A stretch of DNA of 64,000 nucleotides, taken from assembly GCF_014650595.1 (NCBI RefSeq), contig NZ_BMVG01000001.1, positions 248,001 through 312,000 of the forward strand. Reading direction: 5' to 3'. The position numbers and the translations under genes are program-made. The first letter of the stretch is position 1. Every line of letters starts with the position of its first letter. The notes beneath the pieces were generated by a model. It made no database searches, was not told the origin of the DNA, and saw nothing but the letters and a program-made list of their open reading frames with translations. The stretch is from Streptomyces alanosinicus (GTDB lineage Bacteria; Actinomycetota; Actinomycetes; Streptomycetales; Streptomycetaceae). Positions 45,226 through 57,355 of the stretch are shown here, in pieces.

Positions 45226-45714
45226 TCAGTCCAGGTCGATCCGTTCTCCCGGGCCGCCGCCCTCACCCCCGTCGCGCCGCTCGTCGCGCCACTCGTCCGC
45301 CAGGTCGCCGGGGCGGGCGCTCCAGCGGCGTTCCTGGGCCTGGACGGCGGAGCGATAGGCGGCGAGCAGTTCGCCGCCGGCCGCGGCGAGGTGGTCGAAG
45401 ACATCCGGGTTGCGCTCGATGACGGGCTCGACGGCGGCCTTGGCCTGCTGGACGGCCTGGCGCACCACCTGCTGGGCGGCGGGTCCGGCGAGGCCGCCGA
45501 CGAGCGGTGACGAGAGGCCGGACAGCTTGTCGGCCACGGTGTCCACGAGTCTTTTCAGTTCCTCCGCGGCCGATCCCGGCTGCGGGCCGTGCTCGGCGCG
45601 GCGGCGGGCCTTCTCGGCGGCGAGATCCTCGGCGCAGGCGGTCGCCCAGGCGTCGGAGTCGGTGGCCCGGCCCTGCTCCTCGGACGAGTCGGTTGCGGGA
45701 CGCTCTTCGCTCAT
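45226..45714 (-). CDS. DUF5304-type hypothetical protein
   Basis: Soluble, largely helical protein of 162 residues. The N-terminal ~45 residues are acidic and low complexity, the middle (AAEELKRLVDTVADKLSG through PAAQQVVRQAVQQAKAAVEP) is amphipathic helix, and the tail is Asp/Glu/Arg/Gly-rich. No catalytic motif or membrane helix is visible. ATG 45714 has AGGAG upstream. It lies between the ArsA-like gene and glkA, the position of mycobacterial Rv2186c. The DUF number is from recollection of the family in this location; function unknown. Confidence 0.8.
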   Translation of the reverse strand: MSEERPATDSSEEQGRATDSDAWATACAEDLAAEKARRRAEHGPQPGSAAEELKRLVDTVADKLSGLSSPLVGGLAGPAAQQVVRQAVQQAKAAVEPVIERNPDVFDHLAAAGGELLAAYRSAVQAQERRWSARPGDLADEWRDERRDGGEGGGPGERIDLD

Positions 45715-45771
45715 GGCGGACTCCTGACGACGGTTCGCCTGTACGACGTTACCCGAACGGGCGTACCCGGT

Positions 45772-46959
45772 TCACCGTCCGCTTCGGCGTCCGGCGGCGG
45801 GCCACAGCTCGGGGTCCGGCGCGAACCTCACCCGCAGCTCGCCCTCGCGCAGACCGGCCCCGGCGACGGTGCAGCGGCGCAGGGCGGAGGGCAGCGGCAC
45901 GATCCGCCGGAAAGGTCCCACGGTGATGACGAGTTCGTCACCGCGCCGGATCAGGTCCAGTTCCTCCCGTATCGCTCCGGGCAGCGGGATGTGCCAGACC
46001 AGCACGCCGTCCTCGGCGAGCCGGTCGGCCACGGGCCACTCGACCGGGGCGGGCGCCGGATTGACGCGCGGCACGGCGAGGGCGGCGAGGTCGTCGGCGC
46101 CGCGCGGGTCACGGCCGAGGTGCGCGACGGGGTGGACGTCGTACGGCTGCTGCTGCCAGTCGGCGAGCGTCTTGCGCTGCTGGGCGAGGAGGGAGGAGAA
46201 CCAGCTGTCGGGGGTGGCCTCGGGCAGGGTGCGGTGGGCGATCAGGCCCTCGACGGGCAGGCCGCGCAGGGCGAGGCCGAGGCGGGCGGCCCGGACGGCG
46301 TCGGCGCCGGCCGGTCCGGGTTCGGCGACCAGGCGTACGGCGGTGTCGCGGTCGCAGAGCACGGCCTGGACGGCGGCCAGTTCGACGTCCCAGCGGGCCG
46401 CCGTCTCGTACAGCCAGTCGGCGGGCATGGGCACACCGGCCAGCCGGCCGAGGACCGGGCGCAGAGCGCGGGCCGCCTGCCGCTCGGGCGGGAGCAGCCG
46501 GCGCAGATAGCGGCGCAGCTCCTCGGGGAGGGCGAGCAGGGCGAGGGCCTGCGACAGGGGCGGGAGGTCGACGACGAGCAGGTCGTAGCGCTCGCTGAGG
46601 GCTGCGTCCCGGAGGGCGCGCAGCAAGGACAGTTCCTCGGCGCCAGGGAGCGGGGTGACCTCCTCGGCCTCCAGGCGAGCGGCGCCGAGCAGGTCGAGGA
46701 CGTTCGCGGCGCGGGTCTGGAAGGCGGTGAGGTCCGCGCGGAACCGGGCGGTCGCGTCGGGACGCCAGGTGGTGAGGTTCGCGCCGGCTGGTGCGGGGGC
46801 CGGTCCTGTCGCGGAGCCGAGGGCGGCACCGAGGGTGTCGGTGCGGTCGGCGCTCAGCAGAAGGGTGCGGGTGCCCTCGCGGGCGGCGTCGAGCGCGGTC
46901 GCGGCGGCGATCGTGGTACGACCGCTGCCGCCGGGCCCCGTGATCAGGATGGTGCGCAT
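45772..46959 (-). CDS. ArsA/GET3-like ATPase with degenerate P-loop
   Basis: Protein of 395 residues with an ArsA-like layout (MRTILITGPGGSGRTTIAAA at the start, YDLLVVDLPPLSQALALLAL in the middle and a C-terminal small beta domain). The deviant Walker A of the family, GKGGVGKTT, is here GPGGSGRTT: the signature lysine is Pro and the P-loop lysine is Arg. The DPAHS-like switch is DRTDT. Nucleotide hydrolysis is therefore doubtful. It corresponds to mycobacterial Rv2184c and lies beside the SRPBCC gene (44 bp upstream), as in other actinobacteria. ATG 46959 has no strong ribosome site. Confidence 0.85.
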   Translation of the reverse strand: MRTILITGPGGSGRTTIAAATALDAAREGTRTLLLSADRTDTLGAALGSATGPAPAPAGANLTTWRPDATARFRADLTAFQTRAANVLDLLGAARLEAEEVTPLPGAEELSLLRALRDAALSERYDLLVVDLPPLSQALALLALPEELRRYLRRLLPPERQAARALRPVLGRLAGVPMPADWLYETAARWDVELAAVQAVLCDRDTAVRLVAEPGPAGADAVRAARLGLALRGLPVEGLIAHRTLPEATPDSWFSSLLAQQRKTLADWQQQPYDVHPVAHLGRDPRGADDLAALAVPRVNPAPAPVEWPVADRLAEDGVLVWHIPLPGAIREELDLIRRGDELVITVGPFRRIVPLPSALRRCTVAGAGLREGELRVRFAPDPELWPAAGRRSGR

Positions 46960-47003
46960 GAGGGTGGAGGGTACCTGCGTGCGCGGGAGGCGAACCGGGG
47001 TGA

Positions 47004-47447
47004 CTACTTCTCCCCCGACTCCACCCGCTGCTTCAGGCCCGCCAGCGCGCGGTCGATGATGACCTTCTCCGCCTTGCGCTTGATCATGCCGAGCATGGGG
47101 ATCTTGACGTCGACCGTCAGGAGATAGGTGACCTCGGTGCTGCCGGGGCCGGCGGGCTTGAGGACGTAGGAGCCGTCCAGGGAGCGCAGCATCTGGGACT
47201 TGACCAGGGTCCAGGAGACCTCGTTGGCACCGGTCCAGGTGTAGGCCAGCGTCTGGTCGTCCTTGATCGCCCCCGCGTCCATGACGAGGCGGACCTGCTC
47301 CGCGCGGCCCTGGTCGTCGGTCTTGAGGATCTCCGCCTCCTTCACCTCTCCCGTCCAGTCCGGGTAGCGGGCGAAGTCGGCGATCACCCCCATGACGTCG
47401 GCCGGTGCCGCCTCGATCGTGATGCTCGAGCTGGTGTGTTCCGCCAT
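47004..47447 (-). CDS. SRPBCC-family protein (polyketide cyclase/lipid-transport fold)
   Basis: START-like domain of 147 residues from ATG 47447 (AGGAG upstream): SSSITIEAAPADVMGVIADF then ARYPDWTGEVKEAEIL, with a hydrophobic-cavity beta sheet and a long C-terminal helix (LGMIKRKAEKVIIDRALAGL). It is similar in type and position to mycobacterial Rv2185c and is always paired with the ArsA-like gene in this block, so the two probably work together, perhaps on a lipid ligand. No catalytic residues can be assigned. Confidence 0.9.
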   Translation of the reverse strand: MAEHTSSSITIEAAPADVMGVIADFARYPDWTGEVKEAEILKTDDQGRAEQVRLVMDAGAIKDDQTLAYTWTGANEVSWTLVKSQMLRSLDGSYVLKPAGPGSTEVTYLLTVDVKIPMLGMIKRKAEKVIIDRALAGLKQRVESGEK

Positions 47448-47570
47448 CGCCGTGGCTCCTCCAGATGCGGGCCGGTACAGAGGTCGTCGTGCGCACGTGT
47501 GTGCAGCGTGAAGGCTACCGCGCCGCCGACATGCCGCCTTCACCCCCATGTCCCCCTGATCACGGACCGG

Positions 47571-48368
47571 TCACCATTCCAGCGCCCAGGGCCGGCCCGT
47601 CCCCGCGAAGTGGCCCACGTTCACGCACTCCGTCGCCCCGATCCGCATCCGCCGCACCAGCGGCTGGTGCACATGCCCGAAGAGCGAGAAGCGGGGTCTG
47701 GTGCGGCGGATGGCCTCCAGCAGGGCGCGGCTGCCGCGTTCGAAGCGGCGGGCGACGGTGTCGTAGACCAGCTCGGGAACCTCCGGCGGGATGTGGGTGC
47801 ACAGCACGTCGACCTCGCCGACCGCCTCGATCTTCGCCGCGTACTCCTCGTCGTCGATCTCGTAGGGGGTGCGCATGGGCGTCTTCAGGCCGCCGCCGAC
47901 GAAACCGAAGGTCCGGCCGCCGATCTCGACGCGCTGGCCGTCGAGGACGGTGGTGCCGGGGCGGGCGTACTCCTGCCAGAGAGGCGGCATGTCGACATTG
48001 CCGTAGGTGGCGTACGTCGGGGTGGGGAACGCGGCGAACATCTCGGCGTACTGCCTCCGCACCGCCTTCTCTATGGCGGCGGCCCGGTCGCCGCCGATGC
48101 CGCCCCACAGCCGGGCGCCGAACTCGCGGGCCTCCTCGAAGCGGCGGGCGGTGCGCAGCTCGACGATGCGGTCGGCGTTCTCCTTGCCGAACAGGTCGGG
48201 GAAGATGCCGCGCGAGTGGTCGTGGTAGTCGAGGAAGAGCACGAGGTCGCCGAGGCAGATCAGGGCGTCGGCACCCTCTCCGGCCCGTGCCAGGTCACGG
48301 GCGTTGCCGTGCACGTCACTGACCACGTGGACGCGCGTCGTTCGGTTACCGGAGGGTGTGGGTGCCAT
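47571..48368 (-). CDS. Metallophosphoesterase
   Basis: Calcineurin-like phosphoesterase of 265 residues from ATG 48368. The two-metal motifs are present: VHVVSDVHGNA (Asp-x-His), LICLGDLVLF (Gly-Asp), YATYGNVDMPP (Gly-Asn-x-Asp variant), LCTHIPPEV and FGHVHQPLVRR (Gly-His-x-His). No membrane helix or signal is present. The substrate could be a nucleotide, phospholipid or protein and cannot be decided. It is first of the minus-strand set and divergent from the acyl-CoA synthetase gene; a TTG three codons upstream is a weaker start. Confidence 0.91.
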   Translation of the reverse strand: MAPTPSGNRTTRVHVVSDVHGNARDLARAGEGADALICLGDLVLFLDYHDHSRGIFPDLFGKENADRIVELRTARRFEEAREFGARLWGGIGGDRAAAIEKAVRRQYAEMFAAFPTPTYATYGNVDMPPLWQEYARPGTTVLDGQRVEIGGRTFGFVGGGLKTPMRTPYEIDDEEYAAKIEAVGEVDVLCTHIPPEVPELVYDTVARRFERGSRALLEAIRRTRPRFSLFGHVHQPLVRRMRIGATECVNVGHFAGTGRPWALEW

Positions 48369-48664
48369 GGCGATCAAGGGTAAGGCTGTGCGGTGTGCGT
48401 GAACAGTGTCGGCCCTGCCTGCGGTTACTCGCCGGTCGGTTCAGCCGTGGACTACTGTGCGCGAAGGAACGCCAAGATGTGTGACGCAGCGAACATCTCG
48501 CCGGGACCCCCTGTCGGGAACGCCATACCGGCGGGTAACGTCCGGGCAGTCCAATCGTGCTCTGGATTTCAACGACCGAAGCCCCGAGCACCAGCCCGAG
48601 CCGTGGACCGCACCGTCGCATCACACAGTGTCGTGGCGCCGGCGCCCTATGAGGAGCAGCAGTC

Positions 48665-50461
48665 TTGCGCGAGTTCAGCCTTCCGGCTTTGTACGAGGTC
48701 CCTGCCGACGGCAACCTGACCGACATCGTCCGCAGAAACGCCGCGCAGCATCCCGACGTCGCCGTCATCGCCCGCAAGACCGGCGGCGCCTGGCAGGACG
48801 TGAGCGCCCGGGCGTTCCTGGCCGAGGTGCACACCGCTGCCAAGGGCCTCATCGCCGCCGGGGTGCAGCCGGGCGACCGGGTGGGCCTGATGTCCCGCAC
48901 GCGCTATGAGTGGACGCTCATGGACTTCGCGATCTGGAGCGCGGGCGCGGTCACCGTGCCGGTGTACGAGACCAGCTCGCCGGAGCAGGTGCAGTGGATC
49001 CTGTCCGACTCGGGCGCGACCGCCTGCGTCGTGGAACTGCCGGGCCACGCCGCGGCGGTGGAGTCGGTGCGCGAGTCGCTGCCCGCCCTCAAGCACGTCT
49101 GGCAGATCGAGGCCGGCGGCATGGAGGAGCTGGCGCGGCTCGGACAGGACGTGTCGGACGAGACGGTCGAGGAGCGCAGCTCGCTCGCCAAGGCCGACGA
49201 CCCGGCGACCATCGTGTACACGAGCGGTACGACCGGCCGCCCCAAGGGCTGTGTGCTCACCCACCGCAGCTTCTTCGCCGAGTGCGGCAACATCGTGGAG
49301 CGGCTGCGCCCGCTGTTCCGCACCGGCGAGTGCTCGGTGCTGCTCTTCCTGCCGCTCGCGCACGTCTTCGGCCGGCTGGTGCAGATCGCCCCGATGATGG
49401 CGCCGATCAAGCTGGGCTGTGTCCCGGACATCAAGCACCTCACCGACGAGCTGGCCGCCTTCCGCCCGACGCTGGTCCTCGGTGTGCCGCGGGTCTTCGA
49501 GAAGGTCTACAACTCGGCGCGCGCCAAGGCGCAGGCGGACGGCAAGGGCGCGATCTTCGACAAGGCGGCGGACACCGCGATCGCTTACAGCAAGGCGCTG
49601 GACAGCGCCTCCGGCCCGTCGTTCGGGCTGAAGGTCAAGCACAAGGTCTTCGACAGGCTGGTCTACAGCAAGCTGCGCGCGGTCCTCGGCGGCCGGGGCG
49701 AGTACGCCATCTCCGGCGGCGCCCCCCTCGGCGAACGGCTCGGCCACTTCTTCCGGGGCATCGGCTTCACGGTGCTGGAGGGCTACGGCCTGACCGAGTC
49801 CTGCGCGGCGACCGCGTTCAACCCCTGGGACCGGCAGAAGATCGGCACGGTCGGCCAGCCGCTGCCCGGCTCGGTGATCCGCATAGCGGACGACGGCGAG
49901 GTGCTGCTGCACGGCGAGCATCTGTTCAAGGAGTACTGGAACAACCCGGCCGCGACGGCGGAGGCGCTGGCCGACGGCTGGTTCCACACGGGCGACATCG
50001 GCACCCTGGACGAGGACGGCTACCTCAGGATCACCGGCCGCAAGAAGGAGATCATCGTCACGGCGGGCGGCAAGAACGTGGCGCCGGCGGTGATCGAGGA
50101 CCGGATCCGGGCGCACGCGCTGGTCGCCGAGTGCATGGTGGTGGGCGACGGGCGGCCGTTCGTGGGCGCGCTGGTCACCATCGACGAGGAGTTCCTGGGC
50201 CGTTGGGCCGAGGAGCACGGCAAGCCGGCGGGTTCCACCGCGGCGTCGCTGAAGGACGACCCGGATCTGATCGCGGCGATCCAGGCGGCGGTCGACGACG
50301 GCAACGCCGCGGTGTCGAAGGCGGAATCGGTGCGGAAGTTCCGCATTCTGTCCTCCCAGTTCACGGAGGAGTCGGGCCATCTCACCCCGTCGCTGAAGCT
50401 CAAGCGGGGCGTGGTGGCGAAGGACTACTCTCCCGAGATCGAGGCGATCTACGCGAAGTAG
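48665..50461 (+). CDS. Long-chain acyl-CoA synthetase (AMP-dependent)
   Basis: Activates fatty acids as acyl-adenylates and then acyl-CoA. The 598-residue protein starts at TTG 48665 with GAGGAG upstream. It has the AMP-binding motif TIVYTSGTTGRPKGCVLTHR, GYGLTESCAATAFN, TGDIGTLDEDGYLRITGRKK and the catalytic lysine region near the end (LSSQFTEESGHLTPSLKLKR). It matches the FadD15/AMP-binding group (mycobacterial Rv2187 lies in the same place next to pimB'). The 296 bp upstream contain no supported small gene. Confidence 0.95.
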   Translation: MREFSLPALYEVPADGNLTDIVRRNAAQHPDVAVIARKTGGAWQDVSARAFLAEVHTAAKGLIAAGVQPGDRVGLMSRTRYEWTLMDFAIWSAGAVTVPVYETSSPEQVQWILSDSGATACVVELPGHAAAVESVRESLPALKHVWQIEAGGMEELARLGQDVSDETVEERSSLAKADDPATIVYTSGTTGRPKGCVLTHRSFFAECGNIVERLRPLFRTGECSVLLFLPLAHVFGRLVQIAPMMAPIKLGCVPDIKHLTDELAAFRPTLVLGVPRVFEKVYNSARAKAQADGKGAIFDKAADTAIAYSKALDSASGPSFGLKVKHKVFDRLVYSKLRAVLGGRGEYAISGGAPLGERLGHFFRGIGFTVLEGYGLTESCAATAFNPWDRQKIGTVGQPLPGSVIRIADDGEVLLHGEHLFKEYWNNPAATAEALADGWFHTGDIGTLDEDGYLRITGRKKEIIVTAGGKNVAPAVIEDRIRAHALVAECMVVGDGRPFVGALVTIDEEFLGRWAEEHGKPAGSTAASLKDDPDLIAAIQAAVDDGNAAVSKAESVRKFRILSSQFTEESGHLTPSLKLKRGVVAKDYSPEIEAIYAK

Positions 50462-50480
50462 CACGCCTCCTGACGGAGTG

Positions 50481-53419
<2,939 letters not shown>

Positions 53420-53573
53420 CGCCGCCGACCCTACCGAACGGGCTCCGCCGGCCCGGACCGAATGGGGCCTTCACGGCCGGGGGCGGCCGGGCCTGTGGCA
53501 TGCGCACAGCCGGTCAGGACATCATGGTCACGCGACGCGGACATCGAGCGGGAATCGAACGGCAGGGGATCAC

Positions 53574-54812
53574 GTGGAGACGAAAGGCGCCGGGCGGTCC
53601 CTGGCATGGCTGCTCGCGACCTGGGCCGTGACCCGTGTGGCCCTGCTGCTGTGCGTCTTCGGGGTGTACGCCTTCTCGGACCTGGACGTCACGTCCGATG
53701 TGTCGGTGATCTACCGCGGCTGGTACGAGGTGCTGCGGCAGGGAACGTTTCCGCTGGACGATGTGACCTGGCAGTACCCGCCGGCCGCCGCCCTCCCGAT
53801 CCTCGCCCCCGCCGTCCTGCCCTTCCTGTCGTACGCGCACGCCTTCTTCCTGCTGGCGTTCCTCGCCGACGTGGTCGTCACGGGGCTGCTGCTGTATCCG
53901 GGCAGGCGCCCCGACCGGTCGCTGCGCGGCGCCTGGGTGTGGGTGGCGGGCGTGCCGCTGCTCGGCCCGACGGTGTACGCCCGCTATGACGTGATGGTGA
54001 CCGCGGTGGCCGTGGCGGCGGTGCTCGCCGGGGTCCGGCAGCCACGGGTGATGGGCGCGCTGACCGCGTTCGGCGCCCTGCTCAAGGTGTGGCCGGCGCT
54101 GCTGCTGGTGGGCTGCTTCCGGCGCCGGGCCTGGGCGTCGGCGGCGGTCACGGCGGCCGGGCTCGCGGCGCTGTTCGCGGTGTCCATGCCGGGTGCCTTC
54201 GCCTTCCTCACCTTCCAGCGCGAGCGGGGCACCGAGGTGGAGTCGCTGGGCGCCCTGGTCTTCCATGTGGCCCGGCACTTCGGCTGGCAGGGGCAGGTGC
54301 TGCTGAACTACGGGTCGGTCGAATTCCTCGGCCCGTATGTGAACGAGGTCAGTACGGCGGCGCTGGCGCTGACCGGGACCGCGTTCGGCTGGCTGCTGCT
54401 GTGGCGGCTGCGTGCGAGGCGCCGGGAGCCGCACACGCTCGCGGAGGCGGCCTTCACCGCCGTCCTGCTGTTCACGGTCACCAGCCGGGTGATCAGCCCG
54501 CAGTACATGGTCTGGCTGGTCGGTCTCGCCGCGGTCTGTGTGTCCTACCGGGCGAGCCGGATGGGGGCGCCCGCGCTGATGGTGGTGGCGGCGGCCTTCG
54601 TGACGGTCCTGGAGTTCCCGTTCGGCTTCGTGCACGTGGTGACGAGCGACCGGTACGGCGTCCTGCTGCTCGCGGTGCGCAACGGTCTGCTGGTCGCGGC
54701 CTCGCTCACGGCGGGCCGTCGGCTGTGGCGCTCGACCGTGCGCCCGGCGGCCCCCACGGCACCGCTGCCGCCCCGGCCGGCCCAGCACCGCAAGGCGCCG
54801 GTCTCCCCCTGA
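53574..54812 (+). CDS. Integral-membrane GT-C glycosyltransferase (GT87/DUF2029-like)
   Basis: Membrane protein of 412 residues from GTG 53574 (AGGGGA upstream) with about ten helices. An acidic loop after helix 1 (FSDLDVTSDVSVIYRGWYEV) and DDVTWQYPPAAALPILAP are typical of polyprenyl-phosphate-mannose-using GT-C enzymes. The middle motif ALLKVWPALLLVGCFRRRAW fits DUF2029. Position beside the PimB'-like gene resembles mycobacterial Rv2181 (alpha-1,2-mannosyltransferase), suggesting extension of mannolipids on the outer face of the membrane. Specificity is inferred only. Confidence 0.85.
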   Translation: METKGAGRSLAWLLATWAVTRVALLLCVFGVYAFSDLDVTSDVSVIYRGWYEVLRQGTFPLDDVTWQYPPAAALPILAPAVLPFLSYAHAFFLLAFLADVVVTGLLLYPGRRPDRSLRGAWVWVAGVPLLGPTVYARYDVMVTAVAVAAVLAGVRQPRVMGALTAFGALLKVWPALLLVGCFRRRAWASAAVTAAGLAALFAVSMPGAFAFLTFQRERGTEVESLGALVFHVARHFGWQGQVLLNYGSVEFLGPYVNEVSTAALALTGTAFGWLLLWRLRARRREPHTLAEAAFTAVLLFTVTSRVISPQYMVWLVGLAAVCVSYRASRMGAPALMVVAAAFVTVLEFPFGFVHVVTSDRYGVLLLAVRNGLLVAASLTAGRRLWRSTVRPAAPTAPLPPRPAQHRKAPVSP

Positions 54813-54839
54813 TCCTCCGCCGGCCGTAGGCCGGGACGC

Positions 54840-56030
54840 TCAGCCGAGCTCGGACCTGACGAAGTCCCGCCACTGCGCGGTGAACGCGTCCGGTGTGGTG
54901 CCGAGCACCTTCTTCAGCGCGTCCTCGACCGCGCCGGTCCGCTCCTCATGGGCGCCGACGGCCCGGTAAAAGGCGCCGAGCCTGGCCGTGCCCCAGTGGC
55001 CGGCGATCATCCGGCAGGCCAGCCAGCCGCCCTCGTAGGCCTGGGCCAGCTGGGTGGGGTCGCTGGTGAAGCCGAAGTCCTTGTCGGTGGGGAGCGCGGT
55101 GGGGGCGTGGCCGTCCTGGACGGCGCGGGTCAGTTCGGGCGCGGCCTCGGCGGGGGTGCGGCCGGTGCCGAGGTAGCCGATCCAGTCCGCGTAGCCCTCC
55201 GAGAGCCACAGCGGGGTCGCCGCGGTGGTGGCCGCGCGGGTCGCCACATGCGTGGTCTCGTGGGTGAGCACCACCTGTTTGCCGAGGTCGCCGAGGACGG
55301 CGTACGCCTCCGGGTTGACGACCACCCGGTCCGCGGGGGCCTGGCCGGAGCCGCCCGCCTCGCCGGTGGTGACGGCGGCGATGCCCCGGTAGTTCGCGGC
55401 GGGCGAGCCGAGCAGTGCCCCCATGTCCGCGAGGGACCGCGGGACGAGGACGACGACATGGCGGCTCCAGCCGGTCCCCCAGGCCTGGGAGACGGCGGGC
55501 ACGGCGCGGTCGGCCAGCGTGGCGTACCCGCGCAGGTCGGCGGCGCTGCGGCCGGCGCCCAGCACCAGGCTGTGCGCGCCCCGGACCGCGGTCACCGGGC
55601 CCTGGTCCCACAGCTGCTGCCCGGCCTGTCCGGCGGGCTGGTCGGCGCTGACGTACCACGTCCCGTCGGTGGCACGGCCGAGGGTGAGGGTGCGGCGGGT
55701 GTCGACCGGGGCCGTGTCGTACCCGGCGACGCGGTAGCTCAGATCGGCGTCGACGGTGGCGCCGGAGGAGGTGTGGCGCACGTCGGTGACCCGGTAGGTC
55801 CAGGAGGCCAGCGGGAGGTCGCGCAGCCGGGTGTACACCGTCCGGGTGCCCGTCGCCGCGTACGCCCCCTCGTCATGGGCGAGGAGGGCGGTGGAGCGCC
55901 GGTCGAGCAGCTGCTGCACCTCGGTGCGCGCGGAGTCGGTCGCCGAGCGGCCGCCCGTGCACCCGGTCAGGGGCAGCAGCAGAGCGAGCCCCACCGCCGC
56001 GATGCTCCATGCCCGTCCACGATCAGCCAC
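54840..56030 (-). CDS. Lipoprotein with HExxH metalloprotease-like domain
   Basis: Exported protein of 396 residues from GTG 56030 with a lipobox LLPLTGC (Cys24) after a short signal. The N-terminal half is NTF2/beta-like (VQQLLDRRSTALLAHDEG). The C-terminal half has VVLTHETTHVATRAATTAAT (zinc motif His-Glu-x-x-His, ~residue 257) followed by PLWLSEGYADWIGYLG, where Glu is the third ligand as in gluzincins. All catalytic residues are visible, so activity is plausible on the cell surface. It is convergent with the GT-C gene and adjacent to two NlpC/P60 peptidoglycan hydrolases. Confidence 0.86.
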   Translation of the reverse strand: MADRGRAWSIAAVGLALLLPLTGCTGGRSATDSARTEVQQLLDRRSTALLAHDEGAYAATGTRTVYTRLRDLPLASWTYRVTDVRHTSSGATVDADLSYRVAGYDTAPVDTRRTLTLGRATDGTWYVSADQPAGQAGQQLWDQGPVTAVRGAHSLVLGAGRSAADLRGYATLADRAVPAVSQAWGTGWSRHVVVLVPRSLADMGALLGSPAANYRGIAAVTTGEAGGSGQAPADRVVVNPEAYAVLGDLGKQVVLTHETTHVATRAATTAATPLWLSEGYADWIGYLGTGRTPAEAAPELTRAVQDGHAPTALPTDKDFGFTSDPTQLAQAYEGGWLACRMIAGHWGTARLGAFYRAVGAHEERTGAVEDALKKVLGTTPDAFTAQWRDFVRSELG

Positions 56031-56058
56031 TTCACGATCGTAACGGCGAACGGCGCGA

Positions 56059-57084
56059 TCAGGGCCGGGTGACCGAGGCGACCGGCATCATCCCGACAGG
56101 GTCGTAGCGCACCGCCGCTCCCGGATAGGGGGCGTGGATGACCTGGCCGTTGCCGGCGTACATCCCCACATGGCTGGCGTCGGAGCGGTAGATCACCAGG
56201 TCGCCCGGGCGGGCCTCGGAGAGCGGGATGTGCCGGCCGGCGAAGCGCTGCTCCTGCGAGGTGCGCGGCAGTTGCATACCGGCCTGCGCGTACGACCACT
56301 GCATCAGGCCCGAGCAGTCGAAGCCGGAGGGGCCGCTCGCGCCCCACACATAGGGGCGGCCGAGGGCCGAGCGGGCGGCGGCCAGGGCGGCGGAGGCACG
56401 GGCGTCCGGGGCGGCGGGGGCGATGAGCCCGGTCAGGTCGGGCAGCTCCAGACGGCCGGAGCCGTCGTCGCGCGAGGCCCGGCCGAAGGCGGCGCGCTGG
56501 GCGGGCGGGAGCGTGTTGAGCAGTTGCCGGGCCTTGGCGAGCTTGTGCTCCACGGTCCGCTTGTGCGTGGCGACGGCCTTGCGGTTCTTCTCCAGCTCGG
56601 CGAGCTTTCCGGCGGTCGCCGTGCGCTCCTGGGCGATCTCCCGCATCGCCGACTGCAGCTCGCGCAGCCGGCCCTCCTGCTGGCTGCCGATGCGGTCGAG
56701 CGTGGTCGCCTTGTCGAGATAGTCGGCGGGGTCGTCGGAGAAGAGCAGCGCGACGGTGGGGTCGATGGCGCCCGTGCGGTACTGGGCGCCGGCCAGCGAA
56801 CCGAGCTGCTCGCGCAGGGTGTTGATGTGCTGCTGCTGCCGGGCGATGAGGTCCTGGGCGCCGCGCACCTCGCGGCGCAGGGTGTCCGCCCGCTCCTGGG
56901 CCTTGTCGAAGGCCTGGGTCGCCTGCTCGGCCTCCTGGTAGAGGCGGTCCACCTCGGCGGTGTCGGCCTGCGGGGCCGCGTGCGCGGGTACGGCGCCGAG
57001 CGCGGCGGCCGCGGCCGACAGCATGCACAGGGCTACGGCGCCCCGGTCGAACCCGGAGGAGGCAAGACGGCGATGAGACCCCAC
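56059..57084 (-). CDS. Secreted NlpC/P60 peptidoglycan hydrolase (first of two paralogues)
   Basis: Exported protein of 341 residues from GTG 57084 (AGAAGGA upstream). It has a signal peptide of ~35 residues (CMLSAAAAALGAVPAHAA), a long coiled-coil domain (~45-210; LYQEAEQATQAFDKAQERAD) and a C-terminal NlpC/P60 domain with the catalytic Cys in GPSGFDCSGLMQWSYAQAG, His in GDLVIYRSDASHVGMYAGNG and a polar third residue after it (VIHAPYPG). It resembles mycobacterial RipA/Rv2190c endopeptidases that cut D-iGlu-mDAP/LL-DAP bonds. Its frame extends upstream without a ribosome site. Confidence 0.93.
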   Translation of the reverse strand: MGSHRRLASSGFDRGAVALCMLSAAAAALGAVPAHAAPQADTAEVDRLYQEAEQATQAFDKAQERADTLRREVRGAQDLIARQQQHINTLREQLGSLAGAQYRTGAIDPTVALLFSDDPADYLDKATTLDRIGSQQEGRLRELQSAMREIAQERTATAGKLAELEKNRKAVATHKRTVEHKLAKARQLLNTLPPAQRAAFGRASRDDGSGRLELPDLTGLIAPAAPDARASAALAAARSALGRPYVWGASGPSGFDCSGLMQWSYAQAGMQLPRTSQEQRFAGRHIPLSEARPGDLVIYRSDASHVGMYAGNGQVIHAPYPGAAVRYDPVGMMPVASVTRP

Positions 57085-57220
57085 GGCAGTCCTTCTGCTG
57101 GCGGACGACGACCGCTTCCCCGGCGCCTGGGGACGGGGAGGCCCCGGCGCCGGGGAAACGCGGCAGACAGTAGCCGTGCGGAAGGGCCGCGGCCAAAGGC
57201 CGCGATGGCAACACACAGTG

Positions 57221-57256
57221 ACGCCCCGCCGGTTACGCAGGTAACTGGCGGGGCGT
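57221..57256 (-). terminator. Terminator between the two NlpC/P60 genes
   Basis: 16-bp stem (57221-57236 and 57241-57256) with one G-T mismatch and a GCAG loop, ~100 bp past the stop of the second NlpC/P60 gene and 137 bp before the start of the first. A 7-bp hairpin with an AAA loop follows (57188-57204). The two paralogues are therefore probably separate transcription units. Confidence 0.75.
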
Positions 57257-57355
57257 GGGGTCAGTTCCGGTCCAGAGGATTCGCCCGTTCGGGCGCCCCC
57301 GTTGCAGTGTTTCTCATGGAGCCGCGGGGGTATCAGACCGGGTTTCGCGCGGGGG

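Noticed and set aside
48378..48664. Small gene before the acyl-CoA synthetase (ATGTGTGACGCAGCGAACAT frame)
   Set aside because: The frame lacks a ribosome site, runs into the synthetase gene out of frame and shows no conserved sequence.
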